Below, piece after piece: positions 28,279 through 37,821 of a DNA stretch of 64,000 nt. The notes beneath the pieces are model-generated. The model ran no database searches and was not told where the DNA came from. It worked only from the letters and a program-made list of their open reading frames with translations. Location: the NCBI GenBank assembly GCA_016869535.1, contig VGDX01000013.1, positions 1 to 64,000 on the forward strand, read 5' to 3'. This stretch comes from Alphaproteobacteria bacterium. Its GTDB lineage: Bacteria; Pseudomonadota; Alphaproteobacteria; Rhizobiales; Methyloligellaceae. The stretch's first letter is position 1. Each line of letters starts with the position of its first letter. Position numbers and translations under genes: made by a program.

Positions 28279-28342
28279 GGATCACAAACGCCGCACTGCT
28301 TAATGGGTTCAGGCCCTCAGCGTTGAAAGATAATGTTCGCCG

Positions 28343-28975
28343 TTAGGCCTTCTTGGCGGCCATGCCTCCCTCCCGCTCTTCTTTCCGCCAATAGAGCTGA
28401 AAGGCGAGCACCAGAAGGAAGACACCGAATACCAGGGCATAAGCTCCAATCCATAGAGTGAGCACCACCGCACCGATAAAGGGCTGGATCACCAGCAAGA
28501 CACCGAACACAAGTGAGGCGATACCGCCAAGGGCGAGCCACCAGCGCCCGTGCTCGATATTGAGGGAGAAGGCAGCGGCGAGTAATAACGCGCCAGATAT
28601 GATGGCCCAGATGGCGATGATCCACACCAGCGCCACGAGGGTTATGAGTGGCCAGATCACCGCGATCACGCCGGCCGCGATGCTGACGACTCCCTGCAAG
28701 ATGAGCAAGCCCCAACGCTCGCCATTCGTCGCCGCCTTGATGCCCGAGATGATGGTGAAGGCGCCGTCGACCAGCATATAGGCTGCGAACAGGATGACGA
28801 ACACTTCGACCGCGAGCCTGGGATTGAGCAGACAGATCAGGCCGAACAGGATGCCAAAAATGCCGCGCAGGCCCACCGCCCACCAACTCTGTTCCAGAAC
28901 CTCGCTCAACGCATTGCAGCGTGCCTTCTTGGCACTTACCCCGCGACCTCTCGCCGTTGCCGTGCTCGCAGCCAT
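28343..28975 (-). CDS. HdeD family acid-resistance membrane protein
   Basis: The 210-residue protein has six hydrophobic helices in DUF308/HdeD repeats (WWAVGLRGIFGILFGLICLL; WGLLILQGVVSIAAGVIAVI; RWWLALGGIASLVFGVLLVI). HdeD is an inner-membrane protein linked to acid resistance at high cell density in E. coli; distant homologues are general membrane proteins. GGAGGA lies before ATG 28975. It is divergent from the alcohol dehydrogenase gene. Confidence 0.88.
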   Translation of the reverse strand: MAASTATARGRGVSAKKARCNALSEVLEQSWWAVGLRGIFGILFGLICLLNPRLAVEVFVILFAAYMLVDGAFTIISGIKAATNGERWGLLILQGVVSIAAGVIAVIWPLITLVALVWIIAIWAIISGALLLAAAFSLNIEHGRWWLALGGIASLVFGVLLVIQPFIGAVVLTLWIGAYALVFGVFLLVLAFQLYWRKEEREGGMAAKKA

Positions 28976-29140
28976 GGAACGATCCTCCCTCCAACCAGAA
29001 TTGCCCGACGAGTTTATCCGGGTTTGGGACGCGAATCCTCACGAAATTGCGTCATCGTGCCGCCCCGTCGGAATGCTAGCATCCAAATAATGTCCTCAAG
29101 CGTTTAGACCTGCTCTGTTTTTTCAAAAAGGCGGTGTTTC

Positions 29141-29818
29141 ATGGATACACTCAATCAATCCGCAACCACGCTCAAGACGCCGGCCTTTGCCGCCCAGTCG
29201 GCTAGTTCGGGCATTGCCCCCTGGTCACTCGAGCGCCGCGAGCCAGGTCCGCACGACGTGCTCATCGACATTCTCTATTGCGGTGTCTGCCATTCGGACA
29301 TTCACCAGGTCCGCGACGAATGGGGCAATTCGATCTTTCCCATGGTGCCGGGTCACGAGATCATTGGCCGTGTCGTCAGGGTCGGTGACAAGGTGAAGAA
29401 ATGGAAGCCGGGCCACATCGTCGGGGTCGGCTGCTTCGTCGATTCCTGCCGGCGCTGCGAAGCCTGCCGCGCAGGCGAGGAGCAATATTGCGAGGGCAAG
29501 GTCGGCATGTCGCTCACCTATAACGGGTATGAGCAAGACGGAAAGACGCTGACCTATGGCGGCTATTCCACCCGCATCACGGTGGACAAGAACGGTGGAC
29601 AAGAACTATGTGCTGAGCATCCCCAAGGGCATTCCCCTCGAGCGCGCGGCGCCGCTGCTCTGCGCCGGCATTACCACCTACTCGCCGCTCAAGCATTTCG
29701 GCCTGAAGAAAGGCGACAGGCTCGGCGTGGTGGGGCTTGGCGGTCTCGGCCACATGGCGGTGAAATTCGGCCATGCCATGGGTGCGCATGTCACAGTACT
29801 CAGTCATTCACCCGGTAA
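29141..29818 (+). pseudogene. Zinc alcohol dehydrogenase, 5' part, frame broken at 29581-29606
   Basis: The frame encodes the catalytic-zinc site CGVCHSDIHQV and PGHE, and the structural-zinc cysteines in CRRCEACRAGEEQYC, all normal for a CAD-type NAD(P)-dependent alcohol dehydrogenase. After ITVDKN the reading is lost at a perfect 13-bp tandem duplication; about 75 out-of-frame codons follow before the stop. Deleting one copy restores a 361-residue protein through the second frame. The gene would reduce aldehydes or oxidise primary alcohols. Confidence 0.88.
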
Positions 29819-30239
29819 GCGCGACGACGCGCTGAAGCTCGGCGCCGACGATTTTCTCATCACCAAGGATGAGGCGACCTTCACAGACAATGCCGGACGT
29901 TTCGACTTCATCCTGGACACCGTATCGGCCAAGCATGATTACAACGCCTATCTCGGCCTTCTCCGCCGCGACGGCGTCATGGTGCTGGTAGGCGTGCCCG
30001 AGCCGACGCCACTCTCGGCCTCTTCCCTCATCATGAAGCGGAAGAAACTCGGGGGCTCGCTGATCGGCGGTATTCGCGAGACCCAGGAGATGCTCGATTT
30101 CTGTGCGGCAAACGACGTTGCCGCGGATGTGGAGGTCATCCCCATCCAGGATATCAACGAAGCCTATGAGCGTATGCTGCGGAACGATGTGCGCTACCGC
30201 TTCGTGATCGATATCGCGAGCCTTAAGGAGGCCGCCTAG
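29556..30239 (+). pseudogene. Zinc alcohol dehydrogenase, 3' part (cofactor domain)
   Basis: In this frame, genuine sequence starts at about 29594 (VDKNYVLSIPKGIPLERAAPLLCAGITTYSPLKHF). It contains the Rossmann motif VVGLGGLGHMAVKF, HSPGKRDDALKLGAD and the C-terminal VRYRFVIDIASL. The nominal ATG 29556 is out-of-frame sequence from the other part. It continues the gene that starts at 29141; the two would rejoin if one 13-bp copy were deleted. Confidence 0.88.
29581..29606 (+). repeat. Perfect 13-bp tandem duplication causing a frameshift
   Basis: GGTGGACAAGAAC is repeated exactly back to back (29581-29593, 29594-29606). Thirteen bases shift the frame by one. One copy gives ITVDKNYVLSIPKG, which matches the family. 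Confidence 0.95.
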
Positions 30240-30406
30240 GAGCCTTCCGGGCCCTACCCTTCACCATGGTTAATAGGCTGGCCCTCAAAAAGCCATGAAG
30301 GGGCCGAGAATCCCGGTGTTTCCCGCGATAAGAGGGTGTCCGCGGGCATTAACCCTGTTTCTGTAATCGTCAGCCACTCTGGGGCCGGGGGGAGGAAGCT
30401 GATGAC

Positions 30407-31696
30407 ATGCGTAGACTCGCGCTGATTGCGCTCGCTTCCTGCGGCCTTATCGGCCTGCCATCTCTTGCCGCTGCCCAAACCAGCACCATGACGGTGCCGG
30501 TGGGGCCGTCGCGCACGCTCACGGTGCCGAAACAGGCATCGCCGCAACTTCTCGCACCGCCGCAAGTGGAGCTTCAGCCAGAATTGCGGCTGACACCGCC
30601 GCCTGCCGCTCAACCTGCCGCAGAGCCGGCGCGCGAGACACGATCCGATCCCTTGCCCACTGTCGTGGTGCCTCAGCCAGAACCGCTTGCCGCGCCTCAG
30701 CCCATCCGCGACAACGCACCGTTTCTACAGGACACGGCTCCGGAAGCCTCTACGACTGCGCCGGAAAATTCTTTCTCCTCAGCCGAAAGTCTGTTCACCT
30801 GGATATCAAACTACCGCAAGAAGCCGCAGCCTTGGCGCGTTCCTGCCGCGGTTCATGCCATGTATGAGTTCGGCCTGTTCGGCGACGAGGAGAAGCAGTG
30901 GTTCTGCATAGGCTTCATCGCCGGTGTACTCGGCAATAATCCGAAGGATGGGCCGAAGCTCATCCCGCAAATGTTTCCCATGCCCGACAAGGAGCAGGCG
31001 GTGATCATCAGAGCCATCGCCTATTCGGGACGGCCCGACTGGCGCGAGCTTCTCGAGAAGAATTCCTCCCGCATGCCGCTCAGGCGTCCGCTCATCGACG
31101 ACTTCCTCAATGGCAAGCGTCCGATCCTGATGGAACTACCGCTCGACACCGGCGGCTCACCGGGCATTTATGCCTTGTGGGGCTATTACGTGGCGACAGG
31201 CCAGCACCAGCCGGTGATGCGCATCATGGAGGCTCTGCGCTGGTCGAAGAACAAATCGGATTCAGGATTCTCCTGGCGCAAGATCTTTTCCGGTTGGGGC
31301 AACGACCCGAGCGCCGTTGAAAAAATCACCACCGGCGGCACTGCCAAATGGACGCTCGCGTCCTACGCCGAGCGCGATCGTGATCTGATTACGCTCTATC
31401 GCGCCGAGCAGGAGAGGCAGCCGGAAGAAATCTCAAAGCCGCTCGGAGACGTGATCGAGGCCGCCGAGGCCTTCGAATCCGAGAAGATCCGCAAGGATCA
31501 GTTCGGCTCAATCGAGGACGCGACGAGGCGGCAAATGACCAACGATATGACGGGGATGACCAAGGGCGTGACCGCGGGCTCGATCGCCATCGCCACGGGC
31601 TGCGTAGCGGCCACGGCTTTTGGACAGGCGCAGATCGCCATCCCTTGCGTGATCGGTGGCGCGCTCTATACCGGCGCGGCCAAACTCGCGCATTAA
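30407..31696 (+). CDS. Exported hypothetical protein with Pro-rich linker
   Basis: The 429-residue protein has a signal peptide (LALIALASCGLIGLPSLAAAQ), a Pro/Ala/Gln-rich linker (about residues 40-115), a helical globular domain (about 125-370; WFCIGFIAGVLGNNP, YALWGYYVATG) and a C-terminal glycine/alanine-rich hydrophobic stretch (about 385-425). I do not recognise a family. The helix-turn-helix pairs in the globular part could be TPR-like. GAGGAAG precedes ATG 30407. It is convergent with the DUF883 gene, their stops overlapping by 4 nt. Confidence 0.75.
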   Translation: MRRLALIALASCGLIGLPSLAAAQTSTMTVPVGPSRTLTVPKQASPQLLAPPQVELQPELRLTPPPAAQPAAEPARETRSDPLPTVVVPQPEPLAAPQPIRDNAPFLQDTAPEASTTAPENSFSSAESLFTWISNYRKKPQPWRVPAAVHAMYEFGLFGDEEKQWFCIGFIAGVLGNNPKDGPKLIPQMFPMPDKEQAVIIRAIAYSGRPDWRELLEKNSSRMPLRRPLIDDFLNGKRPILMELPLDTGGSPGIYALWGYYVATGQHQPVMRIMEALRWSKNKSDSGFSWRKIFSGWGNDPSAVEKITTGGTAKWTLASYAERDRDLITLYRAEQERQPEEISKPLGDVIEAAEAFESEKIRKDQFGSIEDATRRQMTNDMTGMTKGVTAGSIAIATGCVAATAFGQAQIAIPCVIGGALYTGAAKLAH

Positions 31697-31986
31697 TCGC
31701 TGCTGCGACCGATCAGATAACCGACGATAACGCCCACTCCAGCGGCGAGGATAAGCGAAGCGGCGAGGTTGTCCCTGATGGCGTCCTCAGCCTCGGACGC
31801 GGCATCGGCGGCCAAATGGCGGGCCTGCTTGTATCCCCGTCTGGCGCTCTTGCCGACACTGTGTGACAGATCGTTGACATAGGCACGCAGGCCATCGAGC
31901 TGGTCGTAGAGATCATCGATGTCGAGCTCCTTGGCATCCTTGATCAATCTCGCAGCCTTCTGCTCGGCCTTACTCATATTCACCAT
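31693..31986 (-). CDS. DUF883 (ElaB/YqjD-type) membrane-anchored protein
   Basis: The 97-residue protein has an N-terminal amphipathic helical region with many charged residues, a central Tyr/Gly segment (SARRGYKQARHLA) and a C-terminal helix LAASLILAAGVGVIVGYLIGRSSD containing the glycine pattern of DUF883. In E. coli, ElaB and YqjD anchor ribosomes or protect membranes in stationary phase. A homologous role here is inferred. Start 31986 is MVNMSKAEQ; 31977 is the alternative. Confidence 0.8.
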   Translation of the reverse strand: MVNMSKAEQKAARLIKDAKELDIDDLYDQLDGLRAYVNDLSHSVGKSARRGYKQARHLAADAASEAEDAIRDNLAASLILAAGVGVIVGYLIGRSSD

Positions 31987-32076
31987 GATATTCCTCCGTG
32001 TAACGAGAACGCGCCCCGCCAGGATTGCCGAGCATAGCAGAAACGACGAAGTGTAGCTTTCCGTTCCAGACCTCGC

Positions 32077-32490
32077 TTAGAGCACCGTATTGCGGGCCCT
32101 GATACCGCGCTCAATAGCCACGGCGGTCAGCCTGTCGAGGTCCAGATTGTCTCGCAACATGTCGATGAAGCGCGCCTCTTCGGGTCGCACGCGGAGATCG
32201 GCGGCAGCCACCTCCAGAGCCACGGCATAGGCCGTCTCGCGAAGTTTCTTCGGCAGGCCCTCCTGGATGAGGCCGAGTACGTGCTCAAGACCACCGTCTT
32301 CTCCGAGAAGCTCGCCGCAGGTCTCGGCGGTCTTGACCAGCTCATCCTGGTCGTAATCGGCGAAGATTGGCAGGTTGGAGACTATCTCGCCGATACGGGC
32401 GAGCTCGGCGTCGGTCATGACCCGGTCGACGGCGGACACCGTGACCATCGCATAGATCAGCGCGGTGTGATGATCCAAAGACTTGGCCAT
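32077..32490 (-). CDS. TerB-like tellurite resistance family protein
   Basis: The 137-residue all-helical protein has the TerB-type metal-binding pattern ALIYAMVTVSAVDRVMTDAELARI and LEVAAADLRVRPEEARFIDML, two helical hairpins each with an Asp/Glu-containing loop. Family members occur in stress and phage-defence clusters; this single copy has no ter neighbours, so the function is unknown. ATG 32490 (MAKSLDHHTA) is favoured over the open extension. Confidence 0.82.
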   Translation of the reverse strand: MAKSLDHHTALIYAMVTVSAVDRVMTDAELARIGEIVSNLPIFADYDQDELVKTAETCGELLGEDGGLEHVLGLIQEGLPKKLRETAYAVALEVAAADLRVRPEEARFIDMLRDNLDLDRLTAVAIERGIRARNTVL

Positions 32491-32618
32491 GGCGCGGGCG
32501 TCCCTCTCGTTTCCTCTTCGCAGCGCCGGGACCGTATGCAATTGCCGCCAACCCGGCAAGCGCCGTTTGATCTACCAGGTGCCTGGAAAGGCTGGCGCCA
32601 TTTAGGAATCTGTGGAAT

Positions 32619-34304
32619 TTGTCGACTACCAATTCAGACCGATTCAACACTCCAGCCATGGCCAGTTCACCCGCCCAAAAGATCGCCCCGAAGCTCAGGA
32701 TAGACTCCGAACTCCTGGCGCATGCCCATGTGAGCAAGGCATGGCCTTTCGAGGAAGCCCGGAAAGTCTTGAGCCGGCTGAAACGCATCCCGAAGCCGAC
32801 CGGCGCCATCATCTTCGAAACCGGTTATGGGCCGTCGGGCCTGCCGCATATCGGCACGTTCGGCGAGGTGGCGCGCACCACCATGGTGCGTCACGCCTTC
32901 CGCGTGCTTACCGAGGACGAGGTGCCAACGCGGCTGATCTGCTTCTCCGACGACATGGATGGACTGCGCAAGGTGCCGGATAATATCCCCAACAAGGAAA
33001 TGGTGGCAGAGCATCTCGGCAAGCCGCTTACGCAGGTGCCGGACCCGTTCGGCGACCACCAAAGTTTCGGCCATCACAACAATGCGCGGCTCAAGGCCTT
33101 TCTCGACACGTTCGGTTTCGACTACGAATTCCTCTCGGCGACGGAATGCTATATCTCAGGCCGTTTCGACGCGACGTTGCTGAAGGTGCTGGAGAATTAT
33201 GAGGCGGTCCGCGACGTGATCCTGCCAACGCTTGGACCCGAGCGGCGCGCTACTTACAGCCCCTTCCTGCCCATCTCGCCGACCACGGGACACGTGCTGC
33301 AAGTGCCGATCGTCGATCACGACGTGGCGGCAGGATCAATCCGCTACAAGGACCCCGATACCGGCAAGCTCGTCCAGGTTCCCGTCACGCGCGGCCATTG
33401 CAAGCTGCAATGGAAGGCCGACTGGGCCATGCGCTGGGCAGCCTTCGGGATCGATTATGAAATGGCCGGCAAGGACCTGATCGATTCGGTGCGCCTGTCA
33501 GGCCAGATCTGTCGCATCCTCGGTGCGCAACAGCCGGAAGGCTTCAACTACGAACTATTTCTCGATGAAAACGGCGAGAAGATCTCGAAATCGCGCGGCA
33601 ATGGGCTGACCATCGAGGAATGGCTCGCCTACGCCTCGCCGGAAAGTCTCTCCCTCTATATGTATCAAAGCCCCCGCAAGGCGAAGCGCCTCTTTTTCGA
33701 TGTCATCCCCCGCGCCGTCGACGAATATGTCGGCCATCTCGCTGCCTATCCGAAGGAAGAAACGGCGGCGAAGTTGATGAACCCGGTCTGGCATATTCAT
33801 CAGGGAGAACCGCCTGAGGCCGAATTGCCCATCAGCTTCGCGCTTCTGCTTAACCTCGCATCGGCTTCGAACTCGGAGGACCGCGAAGTTCTGTGGGGCT
33901 TCATCCGCCGCTATGCGCCGGAGGCTACACCTGAAGACCATCCGCTGCTTGACGAGCTGGTCGGCTACGCCATCCGCTATTTCCACGACCTGGTGAAGCC
34001 GGCCAAGCACTATCGCGCGCCGACGGAGAAGGAACGGGAGGCGCTGCTCGACCTCGATGATCGGCTTGGGCGCCTACCAGCTAAAGTAATGGCCGAGGAG
34101 ATCCAGGCTGAAGTCTATGCAGTCGGCAAGGAACACGGCTTCGAGCCGTTGCGCGACTGGTTCGCCACGCTCTACGAGGTGCTGCTCGGTCAGGCGCAGG
34201 GACCGCGTTTCGGTTCATTCGTGGAGCTTTACGGTATCCCCGAGACCCGCGCCCTCATCGCCAAAGCGCTCGCCGGCGAGCTTGTGCAAGACCAGCCGTC
34301 TTAG
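32619..34304 (+). CDS. lysS: Lysyl-tRNA synthetase, class I
   Basis: The 561-residue protein charges tRNA-Lys. It is the class I (archaeal-type) enzyme, with the HIGH-like motif [10 protein letters not shown] and the KMSKS-like EKISKSRG at about residues 312-319. Class I LysRS is usual in many Alphaproteobacteria. The start is uncertain: TTG 32619 has GGA upstream, while ATG 32658 ([13 protein letters not shown]) lacks a ribosome site. It is divergent from the TerB-like gene and its stop overlaps the next gene's stop (convergent). Confidence 0.93.
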   Translation: MSTTNSDRFNTPAMASSPAQKIAPKLRIDSELLAHAHVSKAWPFEEARKVLSRLKRIPKPTGAIIFETGYGPSGLPHIGTFGEVARTTMVRHAFRVLTEDEVPTRLICFSDDMDGLRKVPDNIPNKEMVAEHLGKPLTQVPDPFGDHQSFGHHNNARLKAFLDTFGFDYEFLSATECYISGRFDATLLKVLENYEAVRDVILPTLGPERRATYSPFLPISPTTGHVLQVPIVDHDVAAGSIRYKDPDTGKLVQVPVTRGHCKLQWKADWAMRWAAFGIDYEMAGKDLIDSVRLSGQICRILGAQQPEGFNYELFLDENGEKISKSRGNGLTIEEWLAYASPESLSLYMYQSPRKAKRLFFDVIPRAVDEYVGHLAAYPKEETAAKLMNPVWHIHQGEPPEAELPISFALLLNLASASNSEDREVLWGFIRRYAPEATPEDHPLLDELVGYAIRYFHDLVKPAKHYRAPTEKEREALLDLDDRLGRLPAKVMAEEIQAEVYAVGKEHGFEPLRDWFATLYEVLLGQAQGPRFGSFVELYGIPETRALIAKALAGELVQDQPS

Positions 34305-35167
34305 AAGAAACTCATGGGGAAGTAGCGGAGGAACAGCTCCTCGTAGCGTCCGCTCGCATGCACCTGCTCCAGTCCGTAATTGAGGATTTCGCCGATCCGG
34401 CGGTTACCGCGCTTCACGGCAATGCCAACGCCTTCCCCGAAATGTTTCGTGTCGATATAGGGTCCGCCGCGAAACTCGCAGCATCCCTCGCTGCTCACGC
34501 CGTTGATCCAAAATGTGAGACCGATCCCGTCGCCGAATATGAAGTCGACGGTAGCCCCTTGCAACGCTTTCTGGGTGTCCTCAACCGTTTCGAGACTGAC
34601 GATCTCCGCATCGGGAAAGAACTTCGTTAGATAGGCCTCGTGTCCAGTGCCTTTGACCACGCCGATCTTAACGTCCTCGACAGTCTCGGGGCGTATGTCA
34701 GTGAGCTCGGTGTCCTTCCGTGCGACGAAGCGCGCAGGCGTGGCATAATAGCGTGTCGTGAAGTCGGCCTTCTCCAGTGCTTCGGCGGTGATACGAATCG
34801 AGGCGATGGCGGCATCAGCCTCATCTCTGTCGAGGCTGGGCAATAATTCGCTCCAGTCGATATCCCTCACCTCGCATTGGACTTCCAGCGCCTCGCAAAT
34901 GGCTTTGGCCAGATCGACATTGAATCCGGTCAGCGCACCTACCTCGTCGATATAGTGAAAGGGCGGATAGTCGTTGTCGGTAACGAAGCGCAGCCTCTCG
35001 ACACCCTGCATGTCTGGCCTGGGGCGCTGCACATCGCCCTGCCAGGCATCAGGCACGATCGCCTTGCCGTTGGGCGTCTGGGCAAAGCCTGCGTCCGGTA
35101 AAAACCAAATGAGACTCAAACCGAGCGCAGCGAGCCACATACAGGGAGGTGAGGTACGTGCTGACAC
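34301..35167 (-). CDS. Periplasmic amino-acid-type solute-binding protein
   Basis: The 288-residue protein has a signal peptide ([20 protein letters not shown]) and a type 3 solute-binding fold ([29 protein letters not shown] ... [12 protein letters not shown] ... [12 protein letters not shown]). Family members bind polar amino acids for ABC uptake. No permease or ATPase gene is near, so it may be an orphan binder or work with a distant system. Start GTG 35167 or ATG 35140 (MWLAALG) is not decided by a ribosome site. Confidence 0.85.
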   Translation of the reverse strand: MSARTSPPCMWLAALGLSLIWFLPDAGFAQTPNGKAIVPDAWQGDVQRPRPDMQGVERLRFVTDNDYPPFHYIDEVGALTGFNVDLAKAICEALEVQCEVRDIDWSELLPSLDRDEADAAIASIRITAEALEKADFTTRYYATPARFVARKDTELTDIRPETVEDVKIGVVKGTGHEAYLTKFFPDAEIVSLETVEDTQKALQGATVDFIFGDGIGLTFWINGVSSEGCCEFRGGPYIDTKHFGEGVGIAVKRGNRRIGEILNYGLEQVHASGRYEELFLRYFPMSFF

Positions 35168-35338
35168 GCGCTTGTCTTAGCGCAGCTTCAGAGGGCCCGC
35201 CAGCTTATGCAACACTAAATAGTTGTATAATATAACACAACAACTTTTCTTAGAATTACAACCTTCGGTCCAGATCGATATTGCGCCTCCTCTTAAAAGT
35301 GCAAATAGTAAACAGGGGTGTTCAGGGGGAGGCTTCCC
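35168..35338. promoter_or_regulatory. AT-rich intergenic region with a TATAAT box
   Basis: The gap between the solute-binding and glycosyltransferase genes is much richer in A+T than its surroundings. It contains TATAAT at 35226-35231, inside an inverted repeat (AGTTGT ... ACAACT) spanning about 35221-35245. It could hold divergent promoters with an operator; no other gene was found in it. Confidence 0.4.
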
Positions 35339-37231
35339 GTGTCGCTTGTATCGGACCCGCGCGGACTCGAAGACCGTGTCGCGGGCCTGGATCTCACCGC
35401 CCATACCCAGGCCGAGTACCACTTTCTGATCGACCGTTACGTCGATGCGGCCACATTGGCGAAGGCGACGGCGATTGCCGGACGCTGGGGCGTTCGTCCA
35501 CACGATGTGCTGATCGCCACAGGCAGGCTCAAGGCCGACGACTATTACCGCGCCCTGGCAGTGTCCTGCGGGGCTTCCTTTACACCGGCGCTCTCAGCCG
35601 CGGATATCGTCCCTCCTGCCGCAAGCCTCAGTCCGCGCCAACATCTGGCGCAGGGTTTACTCAAGGACCGCACGACCAACCACTATATCTTCGCACCGGA
35701 CCGCCTGTCGCCGAATACGCTCCGCCACATCCTCGGACAGCTTTATCCGCATCGTTTTGCGCTCGCTTCGCCGCATGCGGTAAGGCGCGCCATCTACCGC
35801 CATTTCGCACGAGCTTTCGCCCATGACGCTATCGACGGGCTAGCCGAGCGTTACCCTGAGCGCAGTGCGCGAATGTCCATTGCACCGTGGCAACGTCTAT
35901 CGTCTTTACTCGGCGCAATCGGGATCCTTGTGTCGTTCCTTGTCGCTCCGATCGGAACGTTATGGTTCCTAACGCTACTTCTCTCGATCCTGTTCGTCCC
36001 AGTTATCGTGCTTCGGCTCGTTGCCCTTCAGTCACTTTTGCACGCCGACTCCAGCCGGAACCGTCCGACAATTCCACGCGAGGCCGATAGCGAGCTGCCG
36101 ATTTACACCGTTCTTGTGCCGCTATATCGCGAAGCGCATATGTTGCGGGGGCTTGTCCAGTCACTGCTGCAACTCGATTGGCCGGCGTCCAAGCTCGATA
36201 TCAAGCTCATCCTCGAAGAATCGGACAAGGAAACTGTTGAAGTGGCGGAGGCGCTTGCACTTCCGGGCAATATCGAAATCGTACTTGTCCCCGAGCTTCA
36301 TCCGCGAACCAAGCCCAAAGCCCTGAACTATGCTTTGCCGCTCACGCGCGGCGAATATCTGGTGATCTTCGATGCCGAGGACCGGCCCGAACGCGATCAA
36401 CTCAGGCAGGCTTTCCACGTCTTTCGGACCGGTCCACCGGACCTTGCCGTGGTCCAGGCGCAGCTCAATCTCTACAACGCCAAAGACAACTGGCTCGCCA
36501 AGCAATTCACCCTCGAATATTGCGTTCTTTTCGACGGGCTTTTGCCGGCATTCGACCGATTAGCCCTGCCGATCCCTCTCGGCGGCAGCTCAAATCACTT
36601 TCGCGTTTCCGCTCTTACCTGGCTCATGGCCTGGGACCCGTTCAATGTCACCGAGGATGCCGATCTCGGCATACGTCTCGCGCGCAGCTCCTATCGTTGC
36701 CGGGTACTGCAATCCACCACATACGAAGAGGCGCCGCGCAAGTTCCGGCACTGGCTCAATCAGCGCACGCGCTGGCTTAAGGGCTATGTGCAGACCTGGC
36801 TTGTACATATGCGCTCGCCACGGGCGCTATGGCGCGAGCTTGGACCACGCGGCTTTCTTGCCTTCCAAGTCATGGTGGGCGGGACGGTTCTGTCGGCGCT
36901 GGTACATCCCTGGTTTTATGCGCTTGCCGCCTTCGAGCTTCTAAGCGGGGGCGTGCTCGTACGTCCTGAGAGCCTGCTCGGTTGGCCGTTCTGGCTGATC
37001 GCGAGCTTTACGCTGATCACCGGATATCTCGCCCCCATGGCCCTCGGCTACGTGACCGCGCGCCGCCGCGGGCACCGGCATCTCCTGAAACAGATTCCGT
37101 TGATGCCGCTATACTGGCTGTTGATCTCGTTCGCAGCCTACCGGGCCATGTGGCGATTCATGACGGCGCGTTTCACCTGGGAAAAGACCGAGCACGGCTT
37201 CGCGCGCAAGGTCGTGATACCGGCGCGCTAG
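35339..37231 (+). CDS. Processive family 2 glycosyltransferase with MshEN-like N-terminus
   Basis: The 630-residue membrane protein has a ~150-residue cytoplasmic N-terminal domain, two transmembrane helices (about 180-230) and a GT2 catalytic domain. The latter has the nucleotide-binding Asp in VIFDAEDRPE, the acceptor TED motif in NVTEDADLG and the QxxRW motif in NQRTRWLKG. Two to four C-terminal helices follow. This is a cellulose-synthase-like polymerase, with the sugar unknown. The N-terminal segment RPHDVLIATGRLKADDYYRALAVSCG resembles the MshEN domain, which can bind cyclic di-GMP. GTG 35339 follows GGGGGAGG. Confidence 0.85.
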   Translation: MSLVSDPRGLEDRVAGLDLTAHTQAEYHFLIDRYVDAATLAKATAIAGRWGVRPHDVLIATGRLKADDYYRALAVSCGASFTPALSAADIVPPAASLSPRQHLAQGLLKDRTTNHYIFAPDRLSPNTLRHILGQLYPHRFALASPHAVRRAIYRHFARAFAHDAIDGLAERYPERSARMSIAPWQRLSSLLGAIGILVSFLVAPIGTLWFLTLLLSILFVPVIVLRLVALQSLLHADSSRNRPTIPREADSELPIYTVLVPLYREAHMLRGLVQSLLQLDWPASKLDIKLILEESDKETVEVAEALALPGNIEIVLVPELHPRTKPKALNYALPLTRGEYLVIFDAEDRPERDQLRQAFHVFRTGPPDLAVVQAQLNLYNAKDNWLAKQFTLEYCVLFDGLLPAFDRLALPIPLGGSSNHFRVSALTWLMAWDPFNVTEDADLGIRLARSSYRCRVLQSTTYEEAPRKFRHWLNQRTRWLKGYVQTWLVHMRSPRALWRELGPRGFLAFQVMVGGTVLSALVHPWFYALAAFELLSGGVLVRPESLLGWPFWLIASFTLITGYLAPMALGYVTARRRGHRHLLKQIPLMPLYWLLISFAAYRAMWRFMTARFTWEKTEHGFARKVVIPAR

Positions 37232-37234
37232 CTG

Positions 37235-37405
37235 TCAGCCGCCTTGCCGATAATTCTCGCGCGTAACCTCGTCCTGGGCGCGCTTCATGGCCCAGTCCTT
37301 GCGCCGGTTCCGCCACATGAGAATGCCGTAGATCAGCGCCGCGGCGAGTACCGTGACACCCAGGATATCCATGATCACCCAAAGCCAGCCACTGGGGTCG
37401 TCCAT
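37235..37405 (-). CDS. Small single-span membrane protein (56 aa)
   Basis: Reading the reverse strand from ATG 37405, preceded by AGGAGATTGGCG, gives MDDPSGWLWVIMDILGVTVL and then AAALIYGILMWRNRRKDWAM and a charged tail ending ENYRQGG. There is one transmembrane helix (about residues 7-28) and a basic cytoplasmic tail. Very similar short proteins are, from memory, common in Rhizobiales, with unknown function. It is shorter than many gene-finding cut-offs. Confidence 0.7.
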   Translation of the reverse strand: MDDPSGWLWVIMDILGVTVLAAALIYGILMWRNRRKDWAMKRAQDEVTRENYRQGG

Positions 37406-37479
37406 CGCCAATCTCCTGTCCGTGTCTCAAGAGAAACGCGGAAGCATTGCCTCGGGTTTCGTGCCGGTAATGGGGGAAT

Positions 37480-37554
37480 TGGAGCGGGCGATGGGGATCG
37501 AACCCACGACCCGTAGCTTGGGAAGCTACTGCTCTACCACTGAGCTACACCCGC
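37480..37554 (-). tRNA. tRNA-Gly (anticodon CCC)
   Basis: A 75-nt cloverleaf with encoded CCA: acceptor GCGGGTG/CGCCCGC (one G-C/U-G variation), D arm GCTC/GAGC, anticodon stem GTAGC/GCTAC around TTCCCAA, T arm GTGGG-TTCGATC-CCCAT. The anticodon CCC reads GGG (Gly). Confidence 0.95.
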
Positions 37555-37821
37555 GCCGATTCGCAGTTGTACAATGACGGGCAGCCACAAAAAAGCAAGC
37601 CGGCTGCATGGAGTGGTGAAACGCTTTGCATTGCGGACGGTAGCCGCCCGCCTACTAATGGCATCGCTGGAGGACCATGTCCTTGAGGGCTTCGAGATGC
37701 TTGGCGGCCTCAGCTACATGATGGCCTCCCGAAACCCGCACAGGATCGAGCGGCGGGAGCATGGCACTCAAGCCCCTTGCGTGCCAAACGGTTCACGCCG
37801 TAACCGCCACTGTTACGGCAC

